Source: Pigmentibacter ruber
GTDB taxonomy: Bacteria > Bdellovibrionota_B > Oligoflexia > Silvanigrellales > Silvanigrellaceae
DNA: 64,000 nucleotides
Assembly (NCBI RefSeq): GCF_009792895.1
Contig: NZ_WSSC01000003.1
Coordinates: 372,001-436,000 of the forward strand
Direction: 5' to 3'
Position 1 is the first letter of the stretch. The number at the start of each line of letters is the position of its first letter. The translations under genes and the position numbers were made by a program. The notes below the pieces were generated by a model. The model was given only the letters and a program-made list of their open reading frames with translations, searched no databases and was not told where the DNA came from. Positions 55,573 to 64,000 of the stretch are shown here, in pieces.

Positions 55573-55602
55573 TAGACCTTTAGTAATGTGACTAAAGGTC
55601 TA
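55573..55602 (-). terminator. Hairpin after the helical hypothetical gene
   Basis: A perfect 12-base-pair stem (TAGACCTTTAGT with ACTAAAGGTCTA) and a 6-base loop, 20 bases past the stop of the minus-strand gene at 55622. The following bases on that strand are only moderately T-rich (ATTTATCC). It probably ends that transcript, and may also block reading into the lipoprotein gene. Confidence 0.7.
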
Positions 55603-55621
55603 TTTACATCCATTTTAATGG

Positions 55622-56266
55622 TTAACTAACACTACATGTTAACTTTGAAAGAGATTCTTTCCCAGTGGTCATCACTGAATCCCAAGAGCGACGAGCTTCA
55701 TCGCCTTGAAACTCTTCGTCGTAAGTTTCAAGAAGATCTTGAATACCGTCAGCGTCTTCCAGAAGACTTAAAGCATTTACTGCAGAACGAAAATATCTAG
55801 CGGCTTCATTTGGATGGCGTTTTACTTTCAAGCATAAGCGACCCATTTCTTCATACCACTGAGCTTTTTCTTCTGGCAAAGCGTATTCGCCACTTTCGCC
55901 AAGTAAATAAATGTAAGAATTTAATGCTCTTACATGATCTCTTGCTGCTATCATCTCAGCAATTTTTGGTGACAAGGTTTGAATTGTTTTTCTGGCCCTT
56001 ACTTGTTCTCTTCTTTTGTCTTCTAAACTCTCTTGAGAGTTTCTTTCAATAATTCGTTCACAATAAGCTTTCAAGAGGCGCAGATCTTCAGGAAGAACTT
56101 GGTCGCGTTCTGTTTCCAAAGTTGGGTTTATTTGACGAAATAAACTTAGTAATTCAGGTGGTTGTACATGTAGATAACTAGCAAGCACTTGAATCGCCCA
56201 AGGCCTTTCATCTGGCCACACTCTTTCAGCTCGTTCCATTTGCCTAATCAGTTCGTGCATATCCAT
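55622..56266 (-). CDS. Hypothetical helical protein, possibly TPR-like
   Basis: A 214-residue cytoplasmic protein. I use the ATG of MDMHELIRQMERAERVWPDE, with AAGGAG 5 bases upstream. The longest frame starts inside or before this site. It is almost entirely alpha-helical, acidic and Arg-rich, with WAIQVLASYLHVQPPELLSL in the N-terminal part. The C-terminal repeat-like stretch EKAQWYEEMGRLCLKVKRHP then NEAARYFRSAVNALSLLEDA resembles tetratricopeptide helices. GC content and codon choice look higher than the neighbours, as in well-expressed genes of this window. There are no catalytic motifs. The function is unknown. Confidence 0.7.
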   Translation of the reverse strand: MDMHELIRQMERAERVWPDERPWAIQVLASYLHVQPPELLSLFRQINPTLETERDQVLPEDLRLLKAYCERIIERNSQESLEDKRREQVRARKTIQTLSPKIAEMIAARDHVRALNSYIYLLGESGEYALPEEKAQWYEEMGRLCLKVKRHPNEAARYFRSAVNALSLLEDADGIQDLLETYDEEFQGDEARRSWDSVMTTGKESLSKLTCSVS

Positions 56267-56753
56267 AGCTTCTCCTTGATGGCTTTTCATCTTAGTAATT
56301 ACAATACAGCAAACAACAAGCTCAAAAAACTTTCAGCAACAAATACATGCGACTTTAGCTCGCAATGGTCAAGACAATTTTTTGGCTTCCTGAAATTTTT
56401 GTGTAGAGGGTTGACTTTAAAATCTTCTTGAATTGAGATTTTACTTTATTATAAAAGAACTTTTTTATGGACATCTAGGAATAACATTTTTTTGGCTAAC
56501 CTAAAAATAATGATGACTTATTGTCTTAATAATAAGAAGTCTCTCATTTGCTACATTTTTTCTAAGAGTGGGTCATAAATGACACAGTAATAGTAAGCAT
56601 GCATCCTAGCTAGTCGAGCAAAAGCGCGAATCTTAAAACAAGAATGCTTTGGCATGATTTTTGCTGGTGGAAAAATGTTTCTATTATTTCTTTTCACCTG
56701 AATAAAAAAAATGTGAAAAGAAGTATATTCAAATCTTTTTTGGAGTGATCTAA
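56267..56753. other. Intergenic region between divergent hypothetical genes
   Basis: 487 bases. It contains one passable sigma-70-like pair, TTGAAT at 56428-56433 and TATAAA at 56450-56455, spaced 16 bases. That would leave a 5' leader of about 290 bases before the small gene at 56754. The part from about 56590 to 56660 (around GCATGCATCCTAGCTAGTCG) is less A/T-rich than the rest. I find no convincing RNA gene. A 70-codon minus-strand frame here lacks a ribosome site. Confidence 0.45.
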
Positions 56754-56969
56754 ATGCACACACTTTTGAATACCATTAAAAATATAAGCCAATCACCAAA
56801 TTATAATTCGTCAGCAAATATGACGAAGGTCATTGCGGAAAATATTTTTAAGGATTTACGAGCATATGGTCTTGCTGATAAAGACATAGTAGCTATTTCG
56901 TCAGAGATATTGAATAAGCTTACTGATGACTTAAAAAGTCGTAATGAAAGAAGTCAAGCAGAGACTTAA
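56754..56969 (+). CDS. Small hypothetical protein
   Basis: A 71-residue, mostly helical protein of unknown function. GGAG lies 8 bases before the ATG. The middle VIAENIFKDLRAYGLADKDI followed by VAISSEILNKL forms two amphipathic helices. The tail DDLKSRNERSQAET is polar. It has no Cys, TM segment or signal peptide. A terminator-like hairpin (56990-57012) lies about 20 bases downstream, which supports it as a real single-gene transcript. Its size and helix pair would suit a small regulatory or assembly partner, but nothing identifies one. Confidence 0.65.
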   Translation: MHTLLNTIKNISQSPNYNSSANMTKVIAENIFKDLRAYGLADKDIVAISSEILNKLTDDLKSRNERSQAET

Positions 56970-56989
56970 AGAATATAGGTATAAAAGAA

Positions 56990-57012
56990 GGAGCCTGATT
57001 TTGGCAGGCTCC
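56990..57012 (+). terminator. Hairpin downstream of the 71-residue gene
   Basis: An 8-base-pair GC-rich stem (GGAGCCTG with CAGGCTCC) and a 7-base loop, followed by CATTTTGG. The T-run is short, so termination may be partial. A second, better terminator follows 40 bases on. Confidence 0.7.
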
Positions 57013-57049
57013 CATTTTGGTAGGACAGACTAAATCTGTTAATTCGAGG

Positions 57050-57083
57050 AGCAGGATAAACTTTTAGGTTATCCTGCTTTTTT
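57050..57083. terminator. Bidirectional terminator between convergent genes
   Basis: A 10-base-pair stem (AGCAGGATAA with TTATCCTGCT) with a 9-base loop and a T-run at 57078-57083 on the plus strand. It serves the plus-strand small gene. The stop codon of the minus-strand histone-like gene lies inside it, so it may also act on that transcript. Confidence 0.8.
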
Positions 57084-57407
57084 GAGATGTTTATCTGCAC
57101 TTTTTTTAGCAACAACTTTTCTAGCTGTTCTTTTTGCAGATTTTTTAGTGCGTTTTCTACGGGTTTTTTTAGTTGTAGAAGAGGCTTTAGTTTTACGTCT
57201 TTTTGCAGACGTTTTACGTTTAGTCTTTCTTTTTTTTGTGCCCGTAGCTTTTTTAGTTGAGCGCTTAGCTCTAGTTTTTCTACCAGCAGTTTTAGTAACT
57301 TTTTTACGTTTTTTTCTAGTTACTTTTGATTTCGTAGATTTTCTACGTTTTTTGCCAGTGGTTACTTTTTTTGCTGTACTGGCTTTTTTTCTTCTGCGTA
57401 CCACCAT
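57069..57407 (-). CDS. Lys/Arg-rich histone H1-like DNA-binding protein
   Basis: A 112-residue, extremely basic protein made of repeated Lys-, Arg-, Thr-, Ser- and Ala-rich stretches, such as KKVTTGKKRRKSTKSKVTRK and KKRKTKRKTSAKRRKTKASS. It resembles the C-terminal tail of histone H1 and bacterial Hc2/AlgP-type nucleoid proteins. I chose the ATG of MVVRRRKKASTAKK, with AGAGAGG 8 bases upstream. The 34-codon extension in the longer frame encodes a different, non-basic composition and has no site. It probably condenses DNA. Low complexity means homology searches will be unspecific. Confidence 0.75.
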   Translation of the reverse strand: MVVRRRKKASTAKKVTTGKKRRKSTKSKVTRKKRKKVTKTAGRKTRAKRSTKKATGTKKRKTKRKTSAKRRKTKASSTTKKTRRKRTKKSAKRTARKVVAKKSADKHLKKAG

Positions 57408-57436
57408 AAAGTTTTCCTCTCTCATCATTGGTGATG

Positions 57437-57503
57437 ATGTAATTACATGCCACATAGCGTCATCTCGACGCGTTCTAACGCAAAAGGCATCTTCACGACG
57501 CGT
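57437..57503. promoter_or_regulatory. Symmetric and repeated motifs upstream of the histone-like gene
   Basis: Upstream of the basic protein's start stand a perfect 12-base palindrome ATGTAATTACAT (57437-57448) and two direct copies of CGACGCGT (57466-57473 and 57496-57503), 30 bases apart, about three helical turns. The CpG-rich octamers stand out in this A/T-rich DNA. They may be operators or a promoter-proximal element. No binding protein is implied. Confidence 0.4.
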
Positions 57504-57654
57504 ATACATTGCGCTTCACTTTTATATCGACATCTGTAAAAATACCTTGAGTTTATTTTAGAAGACTCATTGTGCACCTAACATAAATTTGGCAATTGTG
57601 TCTAAAAATTTAGTCAAACTAGTATGTAATATTTTAATAATTATAAAGGCTTAT

Positions 57655-58560
57655 ATGGAAAAAATCATTTTTGACCAACATTCTTTTATTCCAAACGGAG
57701 AAACAAAGTTTTGTTTTTTGTTCGGTGCAAACATTAAACATTCGCTCTCTCCAGAAATGCATTCAAAATGGTTTTTAGAACATTATCAAAATGCAGTATA
57801 TTTGCCATTAGAAGTAATTGAAGGAAAAACACTTCTTTCATTAGTAAAGAGCTTAATAAATACCCAAAATTTTATAGGGGCAAATATTACCTTACCTTAT
57901 AAAAATTTAATTTTAGAAGATAAAAATTTGATTAGATCAGAAATAGTGGAAAATGTATCTTCTGCTAATACTTTATATTTAAATTCAAAGGGTAAATGGA
58001 CACTAGAAAATACTGATGTTTTAGGAATAAGAGAATCTATTCAGTATTTAAATAAAGAAAATAAACCTTTTAAAGTAATACTATTAGGTGGTGGAGGATC
58101 TGCTGTAAGTGTTATTTATGAATGTATAACAAATAATTTATGTAGATATATTAATATATTTACAAGAAATCCAGATAAAACAATTAGTAATTTTCCATTT
58201 ATAGAGAAACAAAATAAATTAACTGTGAATAGTTTAGATAAATTAAATCAATATATTTCAAAGGAATTTTCTACTTATACTGTAGATGAAAAAGTAATCT
58301 TAATTAATACTCTTCCTTTAGGGGCAGAAAATAAAGATAATTTACATGGAAGTTACTTAGATGAAAATACATATGCCAATAATATTTTATTAACAGCAAA
58401 GAGTAAAAATATTAGTTACTTTGATTTAATTTATAAAGATACTAAGGCTGTAAGTCTAGCTAAGAAATTAGGAATAAATTCTATCAATGGTGAATTAATG
58501 CTTGTTACACAGGCAAAGGAAAGTTTTTATTTATGGACTGGAATTAAAGTTAAGGATTGA
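57655..58560 (+). CDS. aroE: Shikimate dehydrogenase
   Basis: NADP-dependent reduction of 3-dehydroshikimate to shikimate, step four of the chorismate pathway. I use the ATG of MEKIIFDQHSFIPNGETKFC, since the family starts shortly before the KFCFLFGANIKHSLSPEMHS motif. The longer frame adds 22 unsupported codons. This gives 301 residues. S-L-S-P binds shikimate. NITLPYKNL contains the catalytic Lys, SSANTLYL the Asn-Thr, and LENTDVLGI the conserved Asp. VILLGGGGSAVSVIY is the nucleotide-binding glycine loop. The C-terminal ELMLVTQAKESFYLWTG is conserved. Overlaps the convergent aminotransferase by 11 bases. Confidence 0.9.
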   Translation: MEKIIFDQHSFIPNGETKFCFLFGANIKHSLSPEMHSKWFLEHYQNAVYLPLEVIEGKTLLSLVKSLINTQNFIGANITLPYKNLILEDKNLIRSEIVENVSSANTLYLNSKGKWTLENTDVLGIRESIQYLNKENKPFKVILLGGGGSAVSVIYECITNNLCRYINIFTRNPDKTISNFPFIEKQNKLTVNSLDKLNQYISKEFSTYTVDEKVILINTLPLGAENKDNLHGSYLDENTYANNILLTAKSKNISYFDLIYKDTKAVSLAKKLGINSINGELMLVTQAKESFYLWTGIKVKD

Positions 58561-59749
58561 GAAATAAGTCAGCGACAGCTCGTAAAGTCTCTTCTTTTTT
58601 ACAAAAAGCAAATCTTATCCATGGCAAGCTTTTTGGAGGTTGTTTGTAAAAAGATGATAATGGAATTGTAGCAATTCGGTTTGTTTCCATCAATTGTTTT
58701 GCATAGGTTAAATCTGATATGTCTCCAGCTAGATTGGCGTAATTTGCTGTAATAAAAAAAGTTCCTTGCGTATTGCTGACTATGTACCCGGCTCTTTCTA
58801 AAATTGATTTTAAAAAATTTCTTTTAATAAAGTATTGTTCTTTTTGTTCCTTTAAATAGGTATACAACCATTTATGATCTGACATAACATCTGCAATAGC
58901 TAATTGGATAAAAGCACTGCTGCAAAATACTGTAGCTTGATGGACAATTCGAATCGCTTCTGTCAAATTTTGAGGTGCACAAACCCAACCAATTTTTAAA
59001 CTTGTAAAGCCAAAAGTTTTTGCTGCTGAGCTAATTCTAACAACTAAATGTTGAATTTTAGGAATTGAACATAATGATGTGTGGGTATAAGGTTCAAAAA
59101 CAAGATTTTCGTAAACTTCATCACAGAGAATAATTGCATTTTTCTTTAAAAGCTTTGTGGCTATTCTATCAAGTTCATCTTCTGAAAATACCTTTCCAGT
59201 TGGATTATGAGGAGAATTAAAAATTGCAAGTTGAATACCTCCTGCGCAAGCAGCATCAAATTCAGACCAGTCTACGGTCCAACCCCCTCCCCTCACTCCT
59301 ACTGGAGTATCAGGTGCATGTAATTTAACCGGGACTGCTTGCCCACCAGCGTTGGCAATAGCCTGATAATATGAATCAAAAGCGGGTTCAAAAACTAAAA
59401 CTTTATCTCCTGGATTTACAAATGCATTTATGGCACAAAAAATAGCCTCAGTTGCGCCATTTGTTATGGTAATTTCTGTCTCAGGATCATATATAACACC
59501 TGTAGTTTTTTCTACAAAGAATGAAACTTCAGTTCTGAGTTGAGGCTCACCGTGGGATGGTGAATACTGGTTATGACAAGTTAATACTTGTTTGGAGATA
59601 GATTCAATTATTCGAATAGGACCGTAAAAATCTGGAAAACCTTGACCTAAATTTATTGCATTATGTAATTTAGCAAGTGAGGTCATTTCAGAAAAAATAC
59701 TTTTACCTATAGAGTTCCATCTTTGAGCAATTTTATTAGAAATTTGCAT
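58550..59749 (-). CDS. Class I/II PLP-dependent aminotransferase (methionine/kynurenine aminotransferase type)
   Basis: A 399-residue fold-type I aminotransferase. The N-terminus IFSEMTSLAKLHNAINLGQG followed by FPDF is typical of the kynurenine aminotransferase/YbdL group. ITNGATEAIFCAINAFVNPG binds PLP phosphate. NSPHNPTGKVFSEDEL and ILCDEVYENLVF carry the Asn and Asp/Tyr cofactor contacts. SSAAKTFGFTSLKIGW contains the Schiff-base Lys. The C-terminal WIRFAFCKKEETL has the substrate-binding Arg. The family moves amino groups from methionine, glutamine, phenylalanine or kynurenine to 2-oxo acids. The preferred substrate cannot be told. Single gene. Confidence 0.92.
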   Translation of the reverse strand: MQISNKIAQRWNSIGKSIFSEMTSLAKLHNAINLGQGFPDFYGPIRIIESISKQVLTCHNQYSPSHGEPQLRTEVSFFVEKTTGVIYDPETEITITNGATEAIFCAINAFVNPGDKVLVFEPAFDSYYQAIANAGGQAVPVKLHAPDTPVGVRGGGWTVDWSEFDAACAGGIQLAIFNSPHNPTGKVFSEDELDRIATKLLKKNAIILCDEVYENLVFEPYTHTSLCSIPKIQHLVVRISSAAKTFGFTSLKIGWVCAPQNLTEAIRIVHQATVFCSSAFIQLAIADVMSDHKWLYTYLKEQKEQYFIKRNFLKSILERAGYIVSNTQGTFFITANYANLAGDISDLTYAKQLMETNRIATIPLSSFYKQPPKSLPWIRFAFCKKEETLRAVADLFLNP

Positions 59750-59972
59750 TGCAATACCTTTAGAAAAAGATTTCTGTTACTGAAAATGAAGCCGGAATCA
59801 TTTTCTAGATTAGATATACGGTAACAACACTTTAAATAGCTAAATACATTAGACTATTGTAAGTTTGAGAAATACTAGGTTAATAACCAGAGGTTTATTA
59901 AAAGCTAGTAAAATAAAAAAATCAACATTGGAAGTTGAAATTCTTAGTGTTTATTTTTTTGGAGATGATAAA

Positions 59973-61025
59973 ATGACTTTTACTGTTAAATCTTTAAATA
60001 ATTTTGAATATCTTTTCCTAGAAAAAATACATATTATTGATAAAAAATATGTTTTAAATGAGCAAATAAATATTCTTTTAAATGTGCAAGTTTCTGGTGG
60101 TATGGATAGCATGTGTTTATTAAATTCTTTAATTAAAATTGCACATTCCAAACATTTTAAACCTAATAATAAATTTATTATTATTGTTCAACATTTTAAC
60201 CATCAAATGAGAGGAATAGAATCTGATTTAGATTCGCAATTTGTTGTTAATTTTTGCTTAAAAAATGGAATTTCTGTTTACGTTGAGAATTTTAATGATT
60301 ACAAAATAAATTTAACTGGGAAAAATTTCCAGCAAGTTGCTAGAAATTGGCGGAAAAAAAAGGCTATTGAATTATCTGAAGAATTAAGTAAACAGCTAAA
60401 TTGTAAAAAATATTTTATTTTAACAGCACATCATGCCCGCGATCATGTTGAGACAATTTTAATGCATTTAATTAGAGGTTGTTCACTTGATGGTTTAATA
60501 GGAATAAAAGAGTTTGATGAGGACGAAATTTATTTTAGACCTTTTGCTGAGATAAGTTTTTCACTACTTCAAAAATATTGTAATGAAGAAAAAATAAAAT
60601 ATAGACTAGATAGTTCTAATGAGTCAGACAAATATGATAGAAATTATATTAGACATAATATAATACCTCATTTGAGTAATTTAAATCATTCTTACGAAAA
60701 AGCATTTGTTTCCTTGTCAAATGATGTCGCTAATGTGTTAGCTATGCAAAAAGAAAAAAATTTAACCAATTCAATTGAAAAGAAGTGGCATTTAGATGCA
60801 TTTTCTGTTAATGAAATTTACATGTATTTAATTGAAAAAAATAAGGAACTTAAAAGAGTGCTAACTCGAAATGCAGCCATGAATTTACTACATGAAATAA
60901 AAATTTTTAAAAAAAGTAATTTTTTGCAAAAGGATATTAACTTGGCACAGGGCTGGATTGTCCAGTTAAATAAGATTAATAATAACATTGACATAGAAGT
61001 TATGCAAAAAAATTTCATGAAATGA
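59973..61025 (+). CDS. tilS: tRNA(Ile)-lysidine synthetase
   Basis: Converts the CAU anticodon wobble cytidine of a tRNA-Ile to lysidine, changing its decoding from AUG to AUA. The start is the ATG of MTFTVKSLNNFEYLFLEKIH, with GGAG 8 bases upstream. The longer frame begins at TTG with no site. This gives 350 residues. The PP-loop is VQVSGGMDSMCLLNSL. VQHFNHQMRGIESDLDSQFV and FILTAHHARDHVETILMHLI are hallmark N-type ATP-pyrophosphatase segments, and NYIRHNIIPHLSNLN is family-specific. The C-terminal substrate-binding domain is reduced. The upstream gene is divergent. ftsH follows after 143 bases. Confidence 0.93.
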   Translation: MTFTVKSLNNFEYLFLEKIHIIDKKYVLNEQINILLNVQVSGGMDSMCLLNSLIKIAHSKHFKPNNKFIIIVQHFNHQMRGIESDLDSQFVVNFCLKNGISVYVENFNDYKINLTGKNFQQVARNWRKKKAIELSEELSKQLNCKKYFILTAHHARDHVETILMHLIRGCSLDGLIGIKEFDEDEIYFRPFAEISFSLLQKYCNEEKIKYRLDSSNESDKYDRNYIRHNIIPHLSNLNHSYEKAFVSLSNDVANVLAMQKEKNLTNSIEKKWHLDAFSVNEIYMYLIEKNKELKRVLTRNAAMNLLHEIKIFKKSNFLQKDINLAQGWIVQLNKINNNIDIEVMQKNFMK

Positions 61026-61168
61026 ATTATGAATGTGCCTTGACTTACCGATGTAACGTTGCAAAGTGTATGATAGGGTGTAGAGTTCGCCTGTTTAGAA
61101 GCATAAATAATTTATGAACCTCTAACTCATTAGGTGAGGCTAAATAAAGTGATAGTTAAGGAGCTCGA

Positions 61169-63124
61169 ATGGGTAAAGATTCCTGGGTGAAAGCTGCCTT
61201 AGTGTGGGCAGCTATTATAGTTTTATTTGTACTGACTTTTAAATTTTTGTACAAACCTCACGAAGAAGTTCAGAAAACATATCCTCAATTTCTTAGCTAC
61301 ATTGAGAAACCAGCAGGAGATCCTCAAAGTATTTTGAGTATCAGTATACGCTCTGATAACTTACGTGGCGATGAAATAACTGCCAAATTAAAAGATAATT
61401 CAGTGGTGACAACATATGCCCCTGCCGATGATGGAGTGAGAGCTCAATTACGGAAAGATTTGGATTCTAAAAAGATTCCAATAAATTATGAAAAACCTGA
61501 TGAAGGAAGCGCTTGGTTAAACTTTGTTTCCATGTGGTTACCTTTGATTATTATCGTTATTTTCATGCTTCTCTTTTTGCGAAATATGCAAGGTGCTGGT
61601 GGAAAAGCCATGTCATTTGGGAAAAGCAGAGCAAAATTGCAAACTGACGGTGCTAATAAGGTTACATTTAAAGATGTTGCAGGTATTGAAGAAGTAAAAC
61701 AAGAATGTACAGAAATAGTTGCCTTTTTGAAAGATCATAAAAAATTTCAAGAAATTGGGGCTAGAATTCCAAAAGGAGTGCTTATGATGGGTGCTCCCGG
61801 TACAGGTAAGACCCTTTTAGCGAGAGCGATAGCTGGAGAAGCTGGGGTTCCTTTTTTTACAATATCTGGTTCTGATTTTGTAGAAATGTTTGTTGGAGTT
61901 GGTGCATCGCGAGTTCGTGATTTATTTGAAAATGCTAAAAAGAATTCCCCTTGTATCATTTTTATTGACGAAATTGACGCTGTAGGAAGACATCGTGGAG
62001 CAGGAGTTGGTGGTGGGCATGATGAGCGTGAGCAAACACTAAACCAATTACTTGTAGAGATGGATGGATTTGAAGCAAACGATGCAGTCATCGTCATAGC
62101 CGCTACTAACCGTCCCGATGTACTAGATCCAGCTTTATTAAGACCTGGACGTTTCGATCGCCGCGTAATGGTTGGATTGCCAGATGTGAGAGGCCGCAAA
62201 GAAATTCTTGGCGTGCATATGAAGAAAATTAAGCATACTGAAGATATTAATGTTGAGCGTATTGCTCTTGGTACTCCTGGTTTTTCTGGGGCTGACTTGG
62301 AAAATTTATGTAATGAAGCTGCTCTAATGGCTGCTCGCAACGGTATGAAGCGAGTTACAGAAAAAGATTTTGAATCTGCAAAAGATAAAATTTTAATGGG
62401 TCCAGAAAGAAGAAGCGCAGTTCTTCCTAAGGAAACAATTAAAGTAACTGCTTTCCATGAAGCAGGGCATGCATTAGTAGCTTATTATTTAAAATCCAGA
62501 GAAAATGTGCATAAAATTACCGTCATTCCTCGTGGACAGGCGCTTGGGGTTACTGCTTATTTACCAAAAGAAGACATCTATGGTTATTCCAAAGAAGATC
62601 TTCTGACTAAAATTGCTTTTGCAATGGGTGGCAGAGCCGCTGAAGAAATTAAATTTTCACAATTTACTACGGGTGCCTCAAACGACATTCAACAAGCCAC
62701 TGATTTAGCAAGACGCATGGTTTGTCAATTTGGTATGAGCCGCTTAGGACCTATAAATTTTGGCCAAAAAAGTGAAAATCCGTTTTTAGGACGTGATTGG
62801 GGTGAAGCTAGGAATTACTCAGAAACACTGGCACACGAAATAGACATGGAAGTATCTAAGATTATCAATACTCAATATGAGCTTGCAAAGCAGATTTTGG
62901 TTGATCATATGGACGTTTTTGAGAGAGTTTCAAATATTTTACTTGAAGTAGAAACTTTAGATGGAGAAGAGTTCCTTGCTGTTGTTGGGAATTCTGCCAC
63001 AGCAGAAGAAATCAAAGAAATGCAGGCTAAGAAATCTTTAAGTGGTAGTCTTGAAGGTGATAATTCTAAGCAAGAAAATGCTGCTGGAATTAATTCGTTA
63101 AATACTACTCCAACACCTGCATAA
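61169..63124 (+). CDS. ftsH: ATP-dependent zinc metalloprotease FtsH
   Basis: Hexameric membrane protease that unfolds and degrades membrane and regulatory proteins. It has 651 residues, AGGAG 8 bases before the ATG, and richer GC than its neighbours. TM1 is at about residues 9-28 and TM2 at about 115-136 ([20 protein letters not shown]), with a short periplasmic domain between. AAA module: Walker A GAPGTGKT at about 209-216, Walker [17 protein letters not shown], second region of homology [20 protein letters not shown]. The zinc protease site is [13 protein letters not shown] (H-E-x-x-H) near residue 430. A T-rich terminator follows. Confidence 0.97.
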   Translation: MGKDSWVKAALVWAAIIVLFVLTFKFLYKPHEEVQKTYPQFLSYIEKPAGDPQSILSISIRSDNLRGDEITAKLKDNSVVTTYAPADDGVRAQLRKDLDSKKIPINYEKPDEGSAWLNFVSMWLPLIIIVIFMLLFLRNMQGAGGKAMSFGKSRAKLQTDGANKVTFKDVAGIEEVKQECTEIVAFLKDHKKFQEIGARIPKGVLMMGAPGTGKTLLARAIAGEAGVPFFTISGSDFVEMFVGVGASRVRDLFENAKKNSPCIIFIDEIDAVGRHRGAGVGGGHDEREQTLNQLLVEMDGFEANDAVIVIAATNRPDVLDPALLRPGRFDRRVMVGLPDVRGRKEILGVHMKKIKHTEDINVERIALGTPGFSGADLENLCNEAALMAARNGMKRVTEKDFESAKDKILMGPERRSAVLPKETIKVTAFHEAGHALVAYYLKSRENVHKITVIPRGQALGVTAYLPKEDIYGYSKEDLLTKIAFAMGGRAAEEIKFSQFTTGASNDIQQATDLARRMVCQFGMSRLGPINFGQKSENPFLGRDWGEARNYSETLAHEIDMEVSKIINTQYELAKQILVDHMDVFERVSNILLEVETLDGEEFLAVVGNSATAEEIKEMQAKKSLSGSLEGDNSKQENAAGINSLNTTPTPA

Positions 63125-63146
63125 TTTAATTTTATTTTCCTTTTGA

Positions 63147-63186
63147 CCTCACTTTTTTTTCTCGTTAAAAAATAGTGAGGTTTTTT
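63147..63186 (+). terminator. Intrinsic terminator after ftsH
   Basis: A stem CCTCACT with AGTGAGG (extended by T/A pairs), a loop around CTCG, and six T at 63181-63186, 23 bases past the ftsH stop and about 30 bases before folP. folP must then have its own promoter or rely on read-through. Confidence 0.85.
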
Positions 63187-63215
63187 ATTTAGTAATTTTA
63201 AATGAGTAAATAAAA

Positions 63216-64000
63216 ATGATAAATAGTGATGAAAAATTTAGAAAATTGTGTTCTGAAAATAAGCATTTATGGATGGGAATTTTAAATATTACTCCTGATA
63301 GTTTTAGTGATGGTGGAGCTTATTTAAAAGCTGAATCTGCATATACAAGAGCAATGCAACTAATAAAACATGGCGCAAAAATTTTGGATATCGGAGCTGT
63401 TTCTACAAGACCTTATGCAGAAGAAATCTCTATTAGTGAAGAATTAGATAGACTTTATCCAGTAATATTATCCTTAAAAGATAAAATACCAGATGATGTG
63501 TTAATCAGTCTTGATAGTTTTAACCCGGAAGTGACTTATGCATTGGCAAAAGAAAATTTAATTGATATCATTAATGACCAATTCTCAGGAAGAATCAAAA
63601 GGTTAAATTCAAATAATAATGAAACAAAGAATATAAGTAACGCAGAAATTGCTGCTTCTTTTAATTTAGGGTATGTTATTATGCATATGCAAGGAAAACC
63701 TGATAATATGCAAGATGCACCAATATATACAGATTGTACAGAAGAAGTCATTTTATTTTTGCAAGAGAGAATGATTTATGCTGAAAGATGTGGAGTGAAA
63801 GAAATTATCATAGATCCTGGTATTGGATTTGGTAAAACAGTCGAACACAATTTAGAATTACTGTCTCCTAAATTTATTAAAAAATTGTCAGCTTTAAATA
63901 AACATATTCTAATTGGATTATCAAGAAAATGGTTTATTGGGCAGTTGTATAAGGAATTAGATATACCTATTAAAAGAGATTATATTTCTAAAGAATATGA
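63216..64000 (+). CDS. folP: Dihydropteroate synthase, 3' end cut by the window
   Basis: Joins p-aminobenzoate to dihydropterin pyrophosphate in folate synthesis, the target of sulfonamides. The visible 261 codons start at ATG 63216 and run off the window. Key motifs: WMGILNITPDSFSDGGAYLK (the N-terminal pterin-binding loop, N-x-T-P-D-S-F-S-D-G), AKILDIGAVSTRPYAEEISI, VLISLDSFNPEV, IINDQFSG, YVIMHMQGKPDNMQ, EIIIDPGIGFGKTVEHN (D-P-G-x-G-F-x-K) and LIGLSRKWFIG (S-R-K). The D-I-G-x-x-S-T-R-P has A-V in place of the more usual G-E or A-E. An insertion RIKRLNSNNNETKNISNAEI lies after the fourth strand. Confidence 0.94.
   Translation, partial: MINSDEKFRKLCSENKHLWMGILNITPDSFSDGGAYLKAESAYTRAMQLIKHGAKILDIGAVSTRPYAEEISISEELDRLYPVILSLKDKIPDDVLISLDSFNPEVTYALAKENLIDIINDQFSGRIKRLNSNNNETKNISNAEIAASFNLGYVIMHMQGKPDNMQDAPIYTDCTEEVILFLQERMIYAERCGVKEIIIDPGIGFGKTVEHNLELLSPKFIKKLSALNKHILIGLSRKWFIGQLYKELDIPIKRDYISKEY

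Noticed and set aside
56551-56763. 70-codon minus-strand frame
   Set aside because: Composition unlike a folded protein, no ribosome site, and it overlaps the leader of a better supported gene.
57082-57561. 159-codon plus-strand frame opposite the histone-like gene
   Set aside because: Leu/Phe/Val-rich mirror of Lys/Arg codons, a known artefact of antisense reading of basic proteins.
61026-61168. Promoter TTGACT...TATGAT before ftsH
   Set aside because: Spacing between the two hexamers is about 23 bases, too long for a standard sigma-70 promoter.
61747-62340. 197-codon minus-strand frame inside ftsH
   Set aside because: Antisense shadow of a strongly conserved gene. Long only because of the higher GC content there.
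1-64000. CRISPR array
   Set aside because: No regularly spaced direct repeats were seen. The only repeats are IS ends and the paralogous chemoreceptors.

Overview
The window is a piece of an AT-rich Gram-negative bacterial chromosome. The Gram-negative envelope is shown by a TolC/membrane-fusion/RND efflux operon, an Omp85-type barrel and lipoproteins. The mix of genes (three near-identical chemoreceptors, an aerolysin-like protein, a multi-PAS kinase, a Lys/Arg-rich histone-like protein, FtsK-RodZ neighbours) would fit a predatory or host-associated lineage such as the Silvanigrellales/Bdellovibrionota. That placement is inference from gene content only; no rRNA gene is present.

Layout. 1-13 kb: end of a UbiG-like methyltransferase, three tandem chemoreceptors, an RND efflux operon, a broken Omp85-like gene, and a receiver plus HTH pair. 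13.3-15.6 kb: malic enzyme. 15.8-21.1 kb: an accessory island bounded by IS6-family copies in opposite orientation. 21.1-33 kb: an orphan reading frame, a Xaa-Pro peptidase, a DMT permease, Nudix, HAD and membrane glycosyltransferase-like genes, an aerolysin-like protein, leuS, a DUF1003 protein and an amino-acid permease. 33-44.5 kb: a large PAS histidine kinase, an EI24-like membrane protein, ftsK, rodZ-like, ligA, a short ComEC-like protein and tRNA-Arg(CCU). 44.9-57.5 kb: small unknown proteins, a desaturase, a secreted protein, rsmI, an MBL hydrolase, a UvrD-type helicase, prepilin peptidase, smpB, a lipoprotein and a histone-like gene. 57.6-64 kb: aroE, an aminotransferase, tilS, ftsH and the start of folP.

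The most interesting unit is the island cargo at 16.9-20.7 kb. It holds a 27-residue peptide ending in a Cys-Cys-Tyr-Met motif, a DUF692/MNIO-type metalloenzyme, a radical SAM enzyme with a long unassigned N-terminal region, and an MFS transporter, all on one strand and tightly packed. A strong stem-loop separates the peptide gene from the enzymes. Together this reads as a compact RiPP (ribosomally made, post-translationally modified peptide) pathway: precursor, two modifying enzymes, exporter. Broken gene pieces (an XRE regulator tail and a dCMP deaminase head) and rearranged IS ends around it point to repeated IS-mediated rearrangement.

The remaining genes are mostly ordinary housekeeping loci. 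Several convergent pairs overlap by 4 to 25 bases, so the chromosome is compact outside the island.
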